This document shows, piece by piece, positions 10,877 through 23,190 of a stretch of DNA of 64,000 nt (position 1 is the stretch's first letter; each line of letters starts with the position of its first letter). Position numbers and translations under genes: made by a program. This DNA is from Mycogone perniciosa (lineage: Eukaryota; Ascomycota; Sordariomycetes; Hypocreales; Hypocreaceae): positions 1 through 64,000 of the forward strand of contig JAOALB010000012.1 in the NCBI GenBank assembly GCA_025331125.1. Direction: 5' to 3'. The notes below the pieces were generated by a model. It was not told the DNA's origin. It saw only the letters and a list, made by a program, of their open reading frames with translations, and made no database searches.

Positions 10877-12301
10877 ATGGAGACAAATCGTGGACCCCCG
10901 CCTGCGGCAAGGGCGGAGCCGCCTTTTCAACTCCAAACGAACAAACAGATCGTTTCACGGGAACACGAAGAAACGACTGGTAATGAGTTACAAACACATG
11001 CGCTCACTCCAAACGGCCATGGCGCGAAAACGAAGCCCTCCGTCTGGGCCGATCAACTTCGCCGTTTGTCTATAAGTCCTGCCCGGAGCGGGAGGCTCTC
11101 TCCCGGCCCGCATGGCCCGTATAGCACCAATATCGCGGACCTGTCCCCGCCGCAGTCATCTTCACTGAAGAGGTTTTGGATAAGAAACAAACCATCTATT
11201 CTAGTAGCTCTATCCCAGTTCTTCGGGGCCTTGATGAACCTCAGCGCGCGGCTGCTCGAGCTCGAGGGGGAGGGCATGCATCCCGTACAAGTCCTTCTCC
11301 TCCGCCAGGGACTCACTGTCATCGGCTGCTGCGCATACATGTGGTGGATGAACATCCCCCATTTCCCCTTTGGCAAGAAGGAAATCAGGTGGCTTCTGCT
11401 TGCGCGAGGGTTCTCGGGGTTCTTTGGCATCTACGGCATGTGGTATTCGATGATGTACCTCCCCCTTGCTGATGCCACCGTCATCACATTCCTTGCCCCC
11501 GGTGTTGCCGGTATGATATGTTACTTTATGCTCCGCGAGCCGTTTACACGCACTGAGCGAATCGCAACCATCGTGGCTCTTCTAGGCGTCGTGCTGATTG
11601 CGCGACCCGTGTCCCTATTTGCCCACATCTCGTCGTCGTCTGACCCTGCAGCGGGTGAAGCTCTTGAGGAGGTAGACGGGGCGTTCCCCGGCCTAGACCA
11701 CGAAGCAACTGCAGAAGAACGTCTGGTCGCCGTCGGTGTAGCGTTGTTAGGTGTCTTGGGCGCAGCGGGAGCATTCACGACTCTTCGAACGATCGGCAAG
11801 CGTGCCCACCCCCTGATCTCGGTGAACTTCTTCGGCATGACGTGTACGGTGATTTGCGTCGCGACGTTACTAGCAGCGCCTATGCTCAACATCAGCCAGC
11901 CTCACCTGCGGTGGGTCATGCCGTCTTCCCTCAAGGCCTGGCTGCTTCTCTTCTCCCTCGGTACGCTGGGCTTCATCATGCAGTACCTCCTGACATCAGG
12001 GCTCGCCGCGGATAAGTCCAACAGAGCGAATGCCATGGTGTACACGCACATGTTGTTTGCTGTGAGCTTTGACCGCTGGATATTTGGGCATAGCATGGGT
12101 ATGATGAGCTTTGCGGGCTGTGCGTTGATTCTGGGGAGTGCCATCACTGTGGTGTTGATGAAGAGGTCGCCAGCGCCGCCAAAGCCGGAGGATGTGGAAA
12201 GACAGGGGAATTTAACTGGTGAGGCAGAGGGTTCTCCGATGCTTGTTGGAGTAGGGGGGAATGCAGATGAGGTCAATCTTGAAAGGTCTAGACAAACATG
12301 A
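10877..12301 (+). CDS. EamA/DMT superfamily membrane transporter
   Basis: A single uninterrupted frame of 474 residues from the ATG at 10877. The first ~105 residues are hydrophilic, rich in Ser and Pro, and probably cytosolic. From about residue 108 on there are around ten membrane segments in two halves, the layout of drug/metabolite transporters with two EamA domains (relatives include yeast YPL264C and the SLC35G group). Typical pieces are RNKPSILVALSQFFGALMNL at the first segment, LLLARGFSGFFGIYGMWYSM, and LADATVITFLAPGVAGMICY at the end of the first repeat. The loop between the halves is acidic (EALEEVDGAFPGLDHEATAE). The substrate cannot be read from the sequence. The C-terminal ~45 residues are a polar tail. 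Confidence 0.85.
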   Translation: METNRGPPPAARAEPPFQLQTNKQIVSREHEETTGNELQTHALTPNGHGAKTKPSVWADQLRRLSISPARSGRLSPGPHGPYSTNIADLSPPQSSSLKRFWIRNKPSILVALSQFFGALMNLSARLLELEGEGMHPVQVLLLRQGLTVIGCCAYMWWMNIPHFPFGKKEIRWLLLARGFSGFFGIYGMWYSMMYLPLADATVITFLAPGVAGMICYFMLREPFTRTERIATIVALLGVVLIARPVSLFAHISSSSDPAAGEALEEVDGAFPGLDHEATAEERLVAVGVALLGVLGAAGAFTTLRTIGKRAHPLISVNFFGMTCTVICVATLLAAPMLNISQPHLRWVMPSSLKAWLLLFSLGTLGFIMQYLLTSGLAADKSNRANAMVYTHMLFAVSFDRWIFGHSMGMMSFAGCALILGSAITVVLMKRSPAPPKPEDVERQGNLTGEAEGSPMLVGVGGNADEVNLERSRQT

Positions 12302-13477
12302 TGATTGTAGGATAGTCGAATCATGAATGAATGAATGAGCAATGAACTGAACCATGAGACACGAAGAGCAGCCCCTGGTGAAGAATATAGCACCTATCTG
12401 GATCAGGAATTTCACCCGGATAACAAGACAAAGGAAAGAGAAAGCACAGGAGTGATCGAGTGAAGCGTATTCGCATTGCCCTAGGAACAGACTTTCCTAG
12501 AGCCGAATCTAGCCACATCTTCGCAACACGATCAACAACATATATTTCCCTTCGTCTTGAACCGTAACTCACCGACAATAGAAGGCGGGAGGCCTCGCCG
12601 AATTATATGCACATGGCAACTCTCATACCCGGAACCCTAACTAAGCGAATGTGAGGGGCAAAGGGGGGGGAGTAAGACTATGCAAAGCCTCGTCCTTGTA
12701 ACGTTCGATAGCTCTCGGGCCGGCCGAGCTTTTAAACTCAAGTTCCCTAGGAAGTTTGTCTTGCGCCCGCAAGTTTCTATCACTACGAATATACATATGC
12801 ATTACAAGTAGACCTAAGAAACCACTTGGCAACGCTTCACTACTCATCATGTTTCTTCGTATAGACCGGACAAGTCAAGCCCTCTCTGTTCCGAGTCAGA
12901 AATAGAGTTAGCCAAGATGCATAAGAGACAACATGAATCGAGGGTTTTGGTACATATTAAATTAGCTTGCTCACAGGTCTTTAACCCCAAATAGCTAACT
13001 AGCAATGGACGACTCCAGCCTCTCCATATGTAAAATCAACAACCAGAGAGCAAAATCCAAAGGCTCTGCGCTCTTTCATCCAAAATTTCCTTTTGTCCCA
13101 ATGTAATTTTTCATCCAAACACCTCCCGCCTCTTTCTTTTGTTGTGTCAGTGTGTGCCTCGTATGCCACATACAAAAATCTATCTATCTTCAAGACAAGG
13201 AAACAAGATGATGATGATAATAAACAATATGATGTTCCCAGGGGTTGAATAAATCCAGCCTCGCCTGTTTGGCTGTAACCCAAGATGAAAAACAAAGCGA
13301 CCTGGCTGTCAATGCAATAAAATGAAAACCAAAAAGGACAATGAAATAAAAAAGGTAGGTAAAATATATAAAAAGAAGCGGAACGTGAGTGATAACGCCA
13401 GAACATTGACTGGCGTAAAGCATGAAAAAGTGGATACGTTAGGAAGAGAATTAATAGTAATGATCAAGACGATTTGC
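12302..13477. other. Convergent intergenic stretch
   Basis: This lies between the 3' ends of the transporter (+) and the Uds1-domain gene (-) and should hold both 3' untranslated regions. It is moderately A/T rich. No coding sequence or repeat of note was seen. Confidence 0.6.
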
Positions 13478-16374
13478 TCATTGCCGTGGATTCAATGGAC
13501 TCTTGCTAGGCCCTTGACTTCGCTTGAGCCGGTTGAGTTCGTCCTCCAGCCTTCGGCATTTTGTGCGTTCCTCCTGTATGCAACGTTAGCACTGTCCATC
13601 CTCTTGTAGGTCTAGACACAATACGTACCTTGATTTCTTCTTGAAACTTCTTGCGTTCCTCCCTCATCGTGATTCTGAACTGCTCACTCAGCATGGATGC
13701 ACCGGGGCCAAGTCTTGATGTGCCTCCTTGCCCAGGTATGACCTTGAACCGCTCGTTATCGAGGTCGTCTTGTAGCTTCGAGACCTGGTTCCTGCATCTC
13801 TGGAGATCGGCTTCCATGGCAGTCTTGGAAGACAGAGCCTCATCCAACTTGTGTTCGAGTTCCATCCTCTCTCGTTCTGTTCCAATTGTCTCTTTCGTGA
13901 TGCTCTGCAGGTCCTGGACTGTCCCTGCCAGTTCCTTCTTCAGCCTCTCGACATGATTCGCGAGCCTAACAACCTCCGCGTTATTCTTGAGAGCTGCCAC
14001 GTCTGCCGCACGTTCCGCGCGCGATCCATAAGCACCGTCCAGCTCCGCTCTGGCAATCGTGACTTCAGTCTTAAGTTCTGCCAGACTCATGTTTAGTAGC
14101 TCCATCTCCTCATCCCTCCGAGTGAGCTCCTTATTCTTGTTCGCCAAATCAACTCGACTTCCCTCTATTTCTTGTTGTAGAGCCCTGGCTGCCGCTTCTG
14201 CCGTTGCCTTGTCTCTCACAGCGTCTTCCAATTGCGAGTTCAGCTCGGCAATTCGTTGTCCAGTGCCCTGATTTTGAGTTTCCAGCACAGAAACCTTCGT
14301 TGCAAAGGCTTCAATCTTCTCACTGCGAGCCTGAATCTCGGCCTCGAGGGACTCGATTCTCGCAGTCCGAGCCTCGATTTCCGCTTCAAGTGATGCCGTT
14401 CTTGCAGTCCGTGCCTGGGAATCGGCGTCGATGGATTCTAGTTTTGCACTGCGATTCTGGATCTCAGCTTCAAGAGATTCTATCCTTGCACTGCGTGTCT
14501 GGACCTCAGCCTGAAGTGACTCCATTCTTTCGTTGCGTGTCTGAACTTCGGTCTCGAGGGACTCGATCCTTATACTGCGCGTTTGGACCTCAGCCTGAAG
14601 GGACTCCATTCTTTCGCTGCCAGTCTGAATCTCAGCCTCAAGGGACTCTATTCTTGTAGTGCGTGCCTCGATTTCGGCCTCGAGCGATTCTATTCTCAAG
14701 GTCTGCGTTTGAAGCTCCGCCTCGGCGGCACCACCCGATCCAGCCGTCGACCTGGCCTTTTCAAGGTCTTCCAAAGCTTCAGACAGCATGGTTTGAGCAT
14801 CCAAGGCGTCTGTCTCAGCTCGGTCGAGCAATTGGCGAGTTTGCTCCAGCTCTTCCTGTCTCCTCTCAATTTCCTCATCTTTCTCAGCATCAGTCTTGTT
14901 ATTTAGCTCTCGCTGCTGCTTAATCTGCCTCTTGAGCACCGATTTCTGGTATTTTAGAGTGGAAGTCTGTGAGTATAGCCATTGGACCCTGCTCTCGAAG
15001 GCTGTCAGGCTGTAGAGCTCTGTTATGTCGATGCCATCATCGTCGGAAGTATCATCATCATCTAGAAGTCCCCTCTCTGCCCGATGCTTCCGGCGCTCCT
15101 CCCTCTGCTGCTTAATTTCAGCAAAACCGGATTGAATCCTGTTCCAGAGACCGATCAAGACAGACTCAATATGATCACCGCCCTCTGCAAAAGGTGCTGT
15201 AATAGCAGTGGCAGTAGTAGCAACAGCAGTAACGCCAGTGAATGACTCTTGCTCGGCTTGTACGGCAACAAGCCCGGTTTCCATATAGTCGACTAAACTT
15301 CGCAGCATGTCTCCGGGTTTTGAGCTGCGCGCTGCTTCATTGGGAGGCTCCAGGTAGTCGCCATTCACTTCAGGGTTGAATCTGACAATTGTCTCCCGAA
15401 GCGAAATGTTCAGGGCTTGTAGCTTTTGCTCCATGTCGGCGATGGTCTTAATAAGATGCAGATTTTCTTCCCGTGCCTTGTCTAGTTCCACACGAAGCTG
15501 ATTGGCCTGCTCCCTCACAGGCGATTTCAGAGGAATTTCAATGACGTTCTTCCGAGCCTGTGTCGTTTGCAGGTTGGTTTGCAGACCTTCCAACGGATCC
15601 ATTTGGTACATGCCGGGGTCGTCAAAGTAGTCCTCGCCCACAGGGGGGCCCATGCTATCTCGGCTGTTGGAGTAGGTATAGAGGCTCTCGGGGCTGCCGG
15701 GAATGCCATTGTTCATCTGAGTCGGCGGCAGCGACTTCTTTTTGGATGCTTTGTGAGTCAATTGAAGAATGCCTGCCGTGTGTCGGAGCAATCGGCGCTG
15801 AGGTATCATGAGGCGTTTCTTCAGTTCAAACAGCTCTTTCGAAAGCTCCTCACATTGTTTCTCGGTGGTCTCCCTTTCGAGCTCGGCTTCTCTGGCGTGC
15901 TTGTCATTTTGTAGATCTCCGTCGGACTTCCCCGTGGCATACAGTTTGGCCAGGGAAACCGCTGCATCTCGATATTTTGATTGGATTGCCAAATTTGACC
16001 TGGTCGAATCCACCCGCTGACTCAAGGTCTGAGTTTGTTTCTTCAGCCTGTCTACCTCCTCCTGGGACAAGATTTCATATTCTTTGCTATCGGAGAGCGC
16101 AGTTTCGGTAAGCAAGTGGACTTGGATCGGATCCTTCAGGTCAGCGAGCGACATGATTCGTGCCTGGCTGGTATTTATCTAAGATGTGTGTTAACGCCGT
16201 CAGGAGACATGAACAGAACCTTGGCGACACTACCAGATCAAATCGCGGAGAGACCTTGTCGGATCCATGGAGGCCTTCCTTTCCAAAGCTTTCCACCACA
16301 ATATTCCCGCTGTAACCAGAGGGCGGAGGGGGCGTCCTGGATGCCCCGTAGTTGAAGGGGCGATATCCATTCAT
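13478..16374 (-). CDS. Uds1-domain coiled-coil protein
   Basis: Three exons: 16374 to about 16234 (or 16220), about 16163 (or 16167) to 13629, and 13573-13478, giving roughly 923-929 residues. The first junction has two equally in-frame solutions, so its exact place is uncertain. The last intron (13628-13574) is clear. After a short Pro-rich N-terminus comes LKDPIQVHLLTETALSDSKE, the start of the Up-regulated During Septation domain (named after fission yeast Uds1), about residues 50-190. The rest is mostly coiled coil, with an acidic stretch LLDDDDTSDDDGIDITEL. In the second half a 14-residue unit of the type RIESLEAEIQ.... is repeated about ten times. The family is thought to act in septation or hyphal growth, but no direct function can be read here. 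The C-terminus is basic and ends in PSKSPLNPRQ. Confidence 0.85.
14290..14715 (-). repeat. 42-bp tandem repeats inside the Uds1-domain gene
   Basis: About ten in-frame copies of a 42-bp unit encode two heptads each (consensus RIESLEAEIQARS plus one residue). Copies alternate between a RIESLEAEI type and an ERMESLQAEV type, which suggests that pairs of units were duplicated together. The array should lengthen a parallel coiled coil by whole heptads. Confidence 0.9.
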
Positions 16375-17561
16375 GATGGGAGGCCGTATTCGTCACGCGT
16401 TCGTAGTCGTCAACACATTACACAGAAGAAAAAAGCTCGGGGGATCTCTCGCTATGAAGTCGCACAGCTCGCCATAGGGATCGTGAAGCGAATAGTGAAT
16501 GTGTTGGAATCCGTGAGAGAAAAAAAGCAGCGTCCAGTCGCCGAGCGCTGAGTCCGGGGGTCAGAGGTAATGGGACGCCTGCGAGTTCAATCCGTAATCG
16601 AACCAGTTGTGTCGACAGGTTTAGTGGAAGCAAAGCCAAGAAAGAACAAGGTCCAAAAAAACAAAACAAAACAAAAGACTGCGACACGGTGGCGGCGTCC
16701 GAGACGTCGGCGTGTGGCCGAAATAAGCCAAGTTCTGTGACTGTGAAGCCGAATTATCGGAGGTTGGGCGAAGAAAGAAAAGAGAGAGAGGAAGCAGAAT
16801 GTATCTAGATCGCGGGATACTCTCGCGCGCGCCAGGCACACTGCACACTGCGCTGCACTGCCCGTACAGGCGGCTGGGGGCTGACAGGCTCGCAAGCTCA
16901 CTGCTAAGCGGGAAAAAAAATGCCACTGAAAGGCCGCGGAAGCTAGCGGCTGGTCTTAAACCTTTTCAGAATGTCAACCCCTGAACGCCTGCAGCCTCCG
17001 TCCCGCCGCTAGGCCGATCCGAGTGAACGGCCGAAGCTCAGCTGCGAAGCTATTGACTGATATTTGTGAAGGAAATTCTGTCCCATTTCCCCAACGCATG
17101 TCCCGCATGCAGGTCCAGGAATCATGCATCTGCACGTCACGGGAAATTGTTTCTGTTGTTTCACTGCATATGAGAAGGAAATCCTATGTACTGTTCCACT
17201 GCTCTTTCTGGGGAGGACGTCGATACGTTGTCCGGGGGGGCAGCCGCATGCTTAATTTCCCAGCACGAAGCGCTACGACTCCGTATTACTATCGCCGCGG
17301 GTAATGTGTAATAGTACCTAGGTAGGTACTAATAGTGCTTATTTATAGCCGATACTACTCGTACTATTACTACTACTTGCACGACTAATAGTAATAGCAA
17401 AGAAGCAACTCAGTATTATCCACGTTACTTTTTAGTTACATTCTTGGCGATGAAATCTGTGCGACCTCGGTCAAATGCGGAACACAAGCCTAGGTTCTTA
17501 ACCGCTACTCCGTACTGTGGAATGGTACAACTTGTTGATTGCTGTTACGAAGCATAGCTGC
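16375..17561. other. Intergenic, promoter side of the Uds1-domain gene
   Basis: No gene is seen. The left part should hold the promoter and leader of the Uds1-domain gene. The right part, 17270-17520, has TACGGAGTA-like copies (near 17276 and 17506) and a run of ACTACTACT-type triplets at about 17350-17395. Confidence 0.5.
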
Positions 17562-18428
17562 CTACAACGCCTCTCGAAACTGATCCATAATCTGCTGGCC
17601 CATGGTACGCCTTCTATCGACCTGACCATCGGCCTGGCCTTGCACTCCCGTCGATGTCCCAGTTGCAGAATTCTCCCCCTCTAGTCTTCTCCGGAGGCCC
17701 TCAAACTCTGCGCTTCGCCTCTGGGCGCTCAAGCCCACCATCCAACCAGGTAGCCTCCATGTCATGATAGGCGCCGGTAGCAAGCCTCCCCTCCACGAGT
17801 ATCCAATCACCCAGCCAATCACCGCGCCAAGGACTGAGCCTGGCCATTGCAGCAGGGCTAGATGAAAAGCAATGCCGTACTGGTACGACTTGTCCGACAG
17901 TATCACGCCAGAAAAGGGCTCGTTTGTTGGCGGCGCCTGAGACGTGGCTATCCGATACTTGTACATTTGAGGAACCATGGCGTGAAACTGGACAAGAATG
18001 GCAAAGATGACAGGGGTGGGACCGGCTGGCATGTAATTGAACAGTCCCGGAGCAAGTGGCCGCAACATAGCTAAGAGGAGTGGTGGGAGCACAGCTGTGA
18101 AAAGCCACGAGAGAATGAGAAATGACTGAGCTTGTTAGCAACATGGTAAGAATGAAACAAAAGGGGACCGTACGGCATATTTCCTTGATCCCCACATGCG
18201 TTCGACGGCCCTAAGATTATATAAAGATATGGCTGCAAACAGCACCTCTGTCGAGTTGGTATAACATAGCTGGTAAGAAAGCAGTCTCCAGAACTGTCCG
18301 TAACGCCAGATGTGGGTATCGATGAGGATATAGAAGTAATGCTTGATGTCAAGCAGACTGGCAGCAGTTGAGGTGGATACAAGGCCCAGGACTGCCAGCC
18401 GGGTAACAGGCGCATTCGTGAAGGTCAT
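17562..18428 (-). CDS. Rhomboid-like UBAC2/Dsc2 family membrane protein
   Basis: Two exons, 18428-18174 and 18125-17562, separated by a 48-nt intron (donor GTACGG, branch GCTAAC, acceptor CTCAG), give 272 residues. The N-terminal part (NAPVTRLAVLGLVSTSTAAS, then THIWRYGQFWRLLSYQLCYT) has the pattern of derlin/rhomboid pseudoproteases. Four to six membrane segments are visible up to about residue 215 (GSVLGAVIGWVIGYSWRGGL). Known members include yeast Dsc2 and human UBAC2, which sit in ER/Golgi ubiquitin-ligase complexes. No C-terminal UBA domain can be seen; the tail is polar and ends in QQIMDQFREAL, so either the UBA domain is absent or further exons were missed. It could also be a more distant rhomboid-like protein. 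Confidence 0.6.
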
Positions 18429-20487
18429 GGTGACGTAGAATGGACAAGCTGTTCTTCTTGCTACCGATTCATGCTGGAGGGAAGAAACGACGAGGTGGAA
18501 CTGCGATGGACCACGGGAACCGGATGCGCCGGGTCAATGGAGAGCGAGTGCTGAATACTAAAAGAAGGACTGGCGATTTGTGGTGATTAAGATGACAGGG
18601 ATCGAGTTATAAAGTCAACCAACGATTGATCAAGGTCACAACATTTGCTTGCTGAAATGCACACGGCTTTTGGCCCGTCCAACGTCGTCATAGGGCGAGC
18701 GGGTAACTAACATGTGTCAATTTGGAGGTCACGTGAATGCACTAAATCCAAAGGTGATTTTGAGAGCTGTCATTCTTAGCTGGTTGCTATCATGATTAGT
18801 CACCCTTATACCGTAATTGTTTGGGTTCCGTGACATATTTTGAGAGGCTGGCGACCTCCCCTTGCAAGTAAGAGGACTACATTTACTCTTCTATGCATAA
18901 TTAAGCTACCTGTACGGAGTAAGAGGTCAGTAAATATTGGCCGTTATATCGAGTAGGTAGTCTTGGTTGGTGCCATGCCGGCGAGTCACGATCAGAACGA
19001 TGAATGAGATGCTTAACATCTCAAATCGAATGTGTTCTCATTACAACAAACCAAACCACAATCCAGATCCCTTTATTTCTCCGTATACACAAAATCACAC
19101 CAGTCATCAATTTCTACGAGTAGCTATTGGAGGTCTATGGGCCTGCGCTAATAAGACACTGTTTACGGACTACCGTAATTAAAACGGCCATTGATACTCC
19201 TTCATACTCCGTACTCCGTACTGTAAACGCATCCTCAGAGTTTGGGTGCATCCCATTTTCAATTCCTCCACACCTACGGAGTATAGAGCGCCTAATAATA
19301 CATCAATCACAATTAATTGAGCACTTGATAAGCGGCGTGAGCGTGTCGCTCAGTAGTAAGATTTTCGTTTAGGTCATGCAAGTAATGGAAGAGGTCGAGA
19401 AACTACTCGTAAACGGGCAGCGGTACTCACCACGCCAAGCCTGACGGATAGCCTAATAGGGAGCACTCCGTACGACGTCCAGAGTACCTCTTCCTCACTG
19501 CCCTCGCCTTTCATTTGGACGGCTTGAACGCGTTTGCTCCCTCGAGATTATTATCCCTTGTCAGTCTCTTGTTCGCTAGCTGATGTCGGCACTTTCTTTC
19601 CCGACTTCAGATTCGCCACTCTTTGCGATCCTACATCTATCTATCTTGCTGTAGACCATGCCTTTAGCCAATCTTGGTTCCGTCTTCTTGCACATCATTG
19701 TCTTTGTCATTCTTCTCTTCTACGTCCACCTTACCTTTACCAATGCCGAGCCTGGCCAGATCCTTTTCCTCCATCTCCTATCAAGGCTAGATACCCGCCT
19801 CCCTGACGAGCGGAACCCAACATGGCCGCCTCACAGCATCATACCTTGGTAGCAACTGCTGCCTCGCCAAATCTGCGAGCATGAGTCTCCAACGGAGGAA
19901 GACCAGCCAGCCTTCTCTTTTATACCGTCACCACGCCAACCAAAGTATCAGCATCTCACTTCGGATTCGGCTCGAGTAATATCCCTCGCCAAGCATCCGG
20001 CACTCCTTTCACAGTCGTCGTCCTACCGCGCATCTCTCATCCAATAACTCCGAGTCTCAATAGCATAGTCTCAGGGGATGAGAGGCCTCCTTTGTCCAGC
20101 CCAGTTGGGCCAAGATACCGCATTGCCTGCTATCAATGGTCCTATTTCACCTTGGTAGGCGTAAGGAATTGAACCGGCTACTAGCCCTCGTCAGCTCAGA
20201 TTCTCAATCAGACAATGGCAACCGGAAGCGTTGCCAACGTGCTACCTTAGGGTAATGGAGGTCTTGGGCTTAAGTGGCACACACACCTTGTGGTCTGCCA
20301 TGACATGGGGCCCAAAATGAATATATAATCACTGCTAAATAAATATAATTCGAACATCGATGCCCTTTTATTCTCATTTGCAGTTGCAAATACTACATTG
20401 CCGCCCTTTCCTCTCATTCACATCATCTATTCGTTCCATGGCAAAAAAGGAAGAACATATTGACTCAATCCGAGACAACACGAGAAC
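18429..20487. other. Gene-poor stretch left of tRNA-Pro
   Basis: No supported gene. The exact element GTACTCCGTA lies at 19211, with near copies at about 18914, 19076, 19275 and 19461. A 64-codon frame at 19658-19852 has one hydrophobic segment but no other support. The stretch 19860-20340 was read on both strands and shows nothing recognisable. Confidence 0.5.
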
Positions 20488-20819
20488 GGGTCTGGCCGGG
20501 GATTGAACCCGGGACCTCTCGCAATATTTGAAGTCATCGAGATGTTGATCTGATGAATTCCCAAAGCGAGAATCATACCACTAGACCACCAGACCGTAGA
20601 AGCGATGTTTGGACGGCTTCGTAATGAAGCTTATCAATCAAGATCGACATAGCACCTCCGGCGTCGTGAATATTCCCCCACACACGGGTGACTGCATACT
20701 TTCGGCCTAACTGGCGTAGGGATAAACAAGCCAGCTATTTTTGCTGGGATTCCGATTTCTTGGTCATGTTTCGACCTGCCTACGTGTGCAACATGTAGAT
20801 CAAATATTATACGGAGTAC
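19211..20819. repeat. TACGGAGTAC elements around tRNA-Pro
   Basis: Exact copies are seen at 19211 (complement strand form) and 20810, with near copies between them and at about 20869 (TACTTCGTAC). They flank the tRNA gene by 0.2-1.3 kb. Confidence 0.8.
20488..20595 (-). tRNA. tRNA-Pro (anticodon TGG) with a 36-nt intron
   Basis: The acceptor stem GGTCTGG pairs with CCAGACC, followed by discriminator C. The D arm carries AGTGGTAT, the anticodon stem is CTCGC/GCGAG, and the T arm is CCCGGGTTCAATCCCCGG-like. The anticodon loop reads TTTGGG then an insertion of 36 nt directly after position 37, the usual place of nuclear tRNA introns. Without it the tRNA is 72 nt. The anticodon is TGG, for proline. 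Confidence 0.95.
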
Positions 20820-21335
20820 ATAGTTACCCAAAACAACTCCCAGCATTCCTTGAGATAATAAGTTCATACTTCGTACATTTAGTTATAAAATCACTTGGGA
20901 CTCATTATCTTTCTGCATCAGTCGGGGAATATATAGTATTTTCTGTAATCATCATAGTCTTTCATACAAATACATGTGAAGCGCCACTCCACGCGCTTTG
21001 AGACTGAGATCATAGCTGCCCAAGTTGAACTCGCTGATTCATTCATCCATCTTGCTTCTTTTTCTCTTCTTTGTCCCTCTCGCCATTTTACATTAGCAAT
21101 GCTGCGGTAATCGCCGCGACTGAAACAGAACAAAATGCATATAGCCCAAACCGCTCCCCAGGGCACTCCACCATGTCATTGTTGTCTTCTATCGCCATTG
21201 TAGTTGTAGTAGTTTTCCAAAACCAAGTTGTAGAATTACGATTGCCCATGCTGCCAGCAACGCCGCCAAACTCCCTGCCGCTAGTTGTAGAAGTAGTCGC
21301 AGAGTTCACAGGGGAGCCTTATGCCGGTGGTATTT
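20596..21335. other. Intergenic, right of tRNA-Pro
   Basis: No gene is seen. It holds one exact TACGGAGTAC at 20810 and the expected 3' untranslated region of the phosphatase gene to the right. Confidence 0.5.
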
Positions 21336-23190
21336 CTAAAGCTTAGCCTTGGGCTCTTGATCTGCTGTCGCCTCCGTGTTGACGGTGACTTCACCCGTCT
21401 TCTCGCCGTGGCCGAAGAAGATAACCTGGACCGTCAAGTCATCACTACAAGGACAATGTTAGCACAGGCGGCGTCAAAGATTACAACTAAAAGGGGTGGG
21501 CTTACCGGTACCGTCTCGAGAACGGCGATGGGAGTGTGAGCAGAGCACAGACCTGCTCCTCATTTGCTCCGCCAAGGGCATTTCGCACAAGATGCGTCGC
21601 AACGTTCTTGTCCTTGACGACAAATCGATCCTTAGCGTCAGGGTTGATTCCCCACTGCTGGAGGCGAATGGGCGTCTTCTGACCATCCTGGGCCTTGTCC
21701 TTGTTCTGTTCCACCGGGAGTGGCTTGTTCTGTGACCCAAAGATCTTGGACCATGCCTTGTCAAACTGCGAGCCTGATCCCGTCGCCTGCGTTTCGATCC
21801 ACTGACCAACAAGACCAACGACCTCCTCGTTCGTCAACATCTCCCACAGCCCGTCCGTAGCAAGAACGACAAAGTCGCCCTTCTCCGGCTCGATCTTTGT
21901 TGCTGTAACGACCGGCTCAGCTGTGACATAGGGTGGTGTCTTGAGTAAAGGAGATGGACTCCGACCGAAGAAGCTCTCCCTTAGCTTCCATGCCGTGTCG
22001 CGACTCCACTTGTAGACTGCATCACCAAAAGCACGCGTGGGCTCCAAGCCACCAAGGACGCGCCCGTTTCGGACAACATTCTCCTCGCCAGGGTGCTCCT
22101 TGCGCATGCGATTGGCCTCATTGGGGTTGCTGCCCGTCTGGTCTTCTGAAAGGGCAGTGGCTGTCCACTTTCCTGACTCCGACATTCGTCCCAGGACGGC
22201 CCGAGAATCGCCTGTACAAGCCACTCGAAGCATTTTGCTTCTGCTATCATAGAAGGACAGCAAGGCACAAGAGCCAGACAGGGCAGGTTGCAGCAGCTCG
22301 GCGGCTACTGTCTTCGAGCTTGCCTTGAATACCTTCTCAACGCTCTTGTGGACAATCTCATTGTCTAGCTGTGTGAAACCTGTCTTGATAGCCAATTCAA
22401 TGGCTTCGGGTGTGGGGACATTGCTCGGGGCTGCTTTGTAGGTATTATTCAGTTCCCGTGCAACGTAGCTGATCAGACTTTCTCTCAATGTTGCAGACGT
22501 AGTCCAACCTCTTTGGTACGATGTTAGTAAGTGTGAGGATTGCAGTTGGCGCAGATATGCTTACGAGTGACCGTCAAACACTCCCCAGAACATCCAGTCG
22601 CTATTCCCCTCAGCTCCAGCCGACCGATTAGGCACCTCTACAATCTTCTCTGCATGGTCATCCTCAATAGGATCATTGCTCGGTAGTTGGACGAGGTCAT
22701 ATCGCGTAACACCCTGACCGCGGTTCACCGAAAATGATTGCTCCAACCGGCGCAGCCTCTGCGTCGCTTGCTCCGGCGTCAACATCTCGACAATCCTGCG
22801 ACCGTCTTCGGTGGAAGACTTGTATATCGGTCCCTCACCAACAATCGTGCCTTGCCTCAACTCGTCGGCTCCAACAACCAACACGGTGCGCGTCGGTGTA
22901 GCATCGGGCGCTCCCTGAGTCGATGCGAAGCCCCGCGTAACAGCCTGACTGCCGGGAGCAGCGCCGGTGCCGTTGTAGGAGTACCAGGCGCCGTATCCGA
23001 CAACAAGACTGGACACCAGCGCGACAGGGAGGCGACGGAAGTACATGGAGGATCTCAGGGGTTCATTGGCGGCGAGCTGCTGGCGAGCAGAGTGGCTAGC
23101 AAAGAAGAAGCTTCGTCGGGAGGTGCGCGAGAGGCTGCGGACGGTGGTCAGGTATGTCGTCCGGAACGCTCTGACGGCTGCTCGATGCAT
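21336..23190 (-). CDS. PTC5: Mitochondrial PP2C phosphatase, Ptc5-like
   Basis: Three exons, 23190-22565, 22510-21506 and 21444-21336, with introns of 54 and 61 nt, give 579 residues. The protein belongs to the Mg/Mn-dependent PP2C family and resembles yeast Ptc5, which dephosphorylates and so activates pyruvate dehydrogenase in mitochondria. The N-terminus (MHRAAVRAFRTTYLTTVRSL) is rich in Arg/Ser/Thr with no acidic residues, as in a mitochondrial presequence, and a hydrophobic segment follows at about residues 54-65. PP2C motifs in order: WGVFDGHSGWTTS (first intron falls inside it), ACTGDSRAVLG, VLGGLEPTRAFGD, VLATDGLWEML, and RYRDDLTVQVIFF spanning the last intron. The acidic metal ligands are present. 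The ATG chosen gives the presequence. Confidence 0.9.

Noticed and set aside
19658..19852. Small membrane-protein-like frame (64 codons, one hydrophobic segment)
   Set aside because: Only a hydrophobic stretch supports it; no family, splice or conservation evidence in a gene-poor region.
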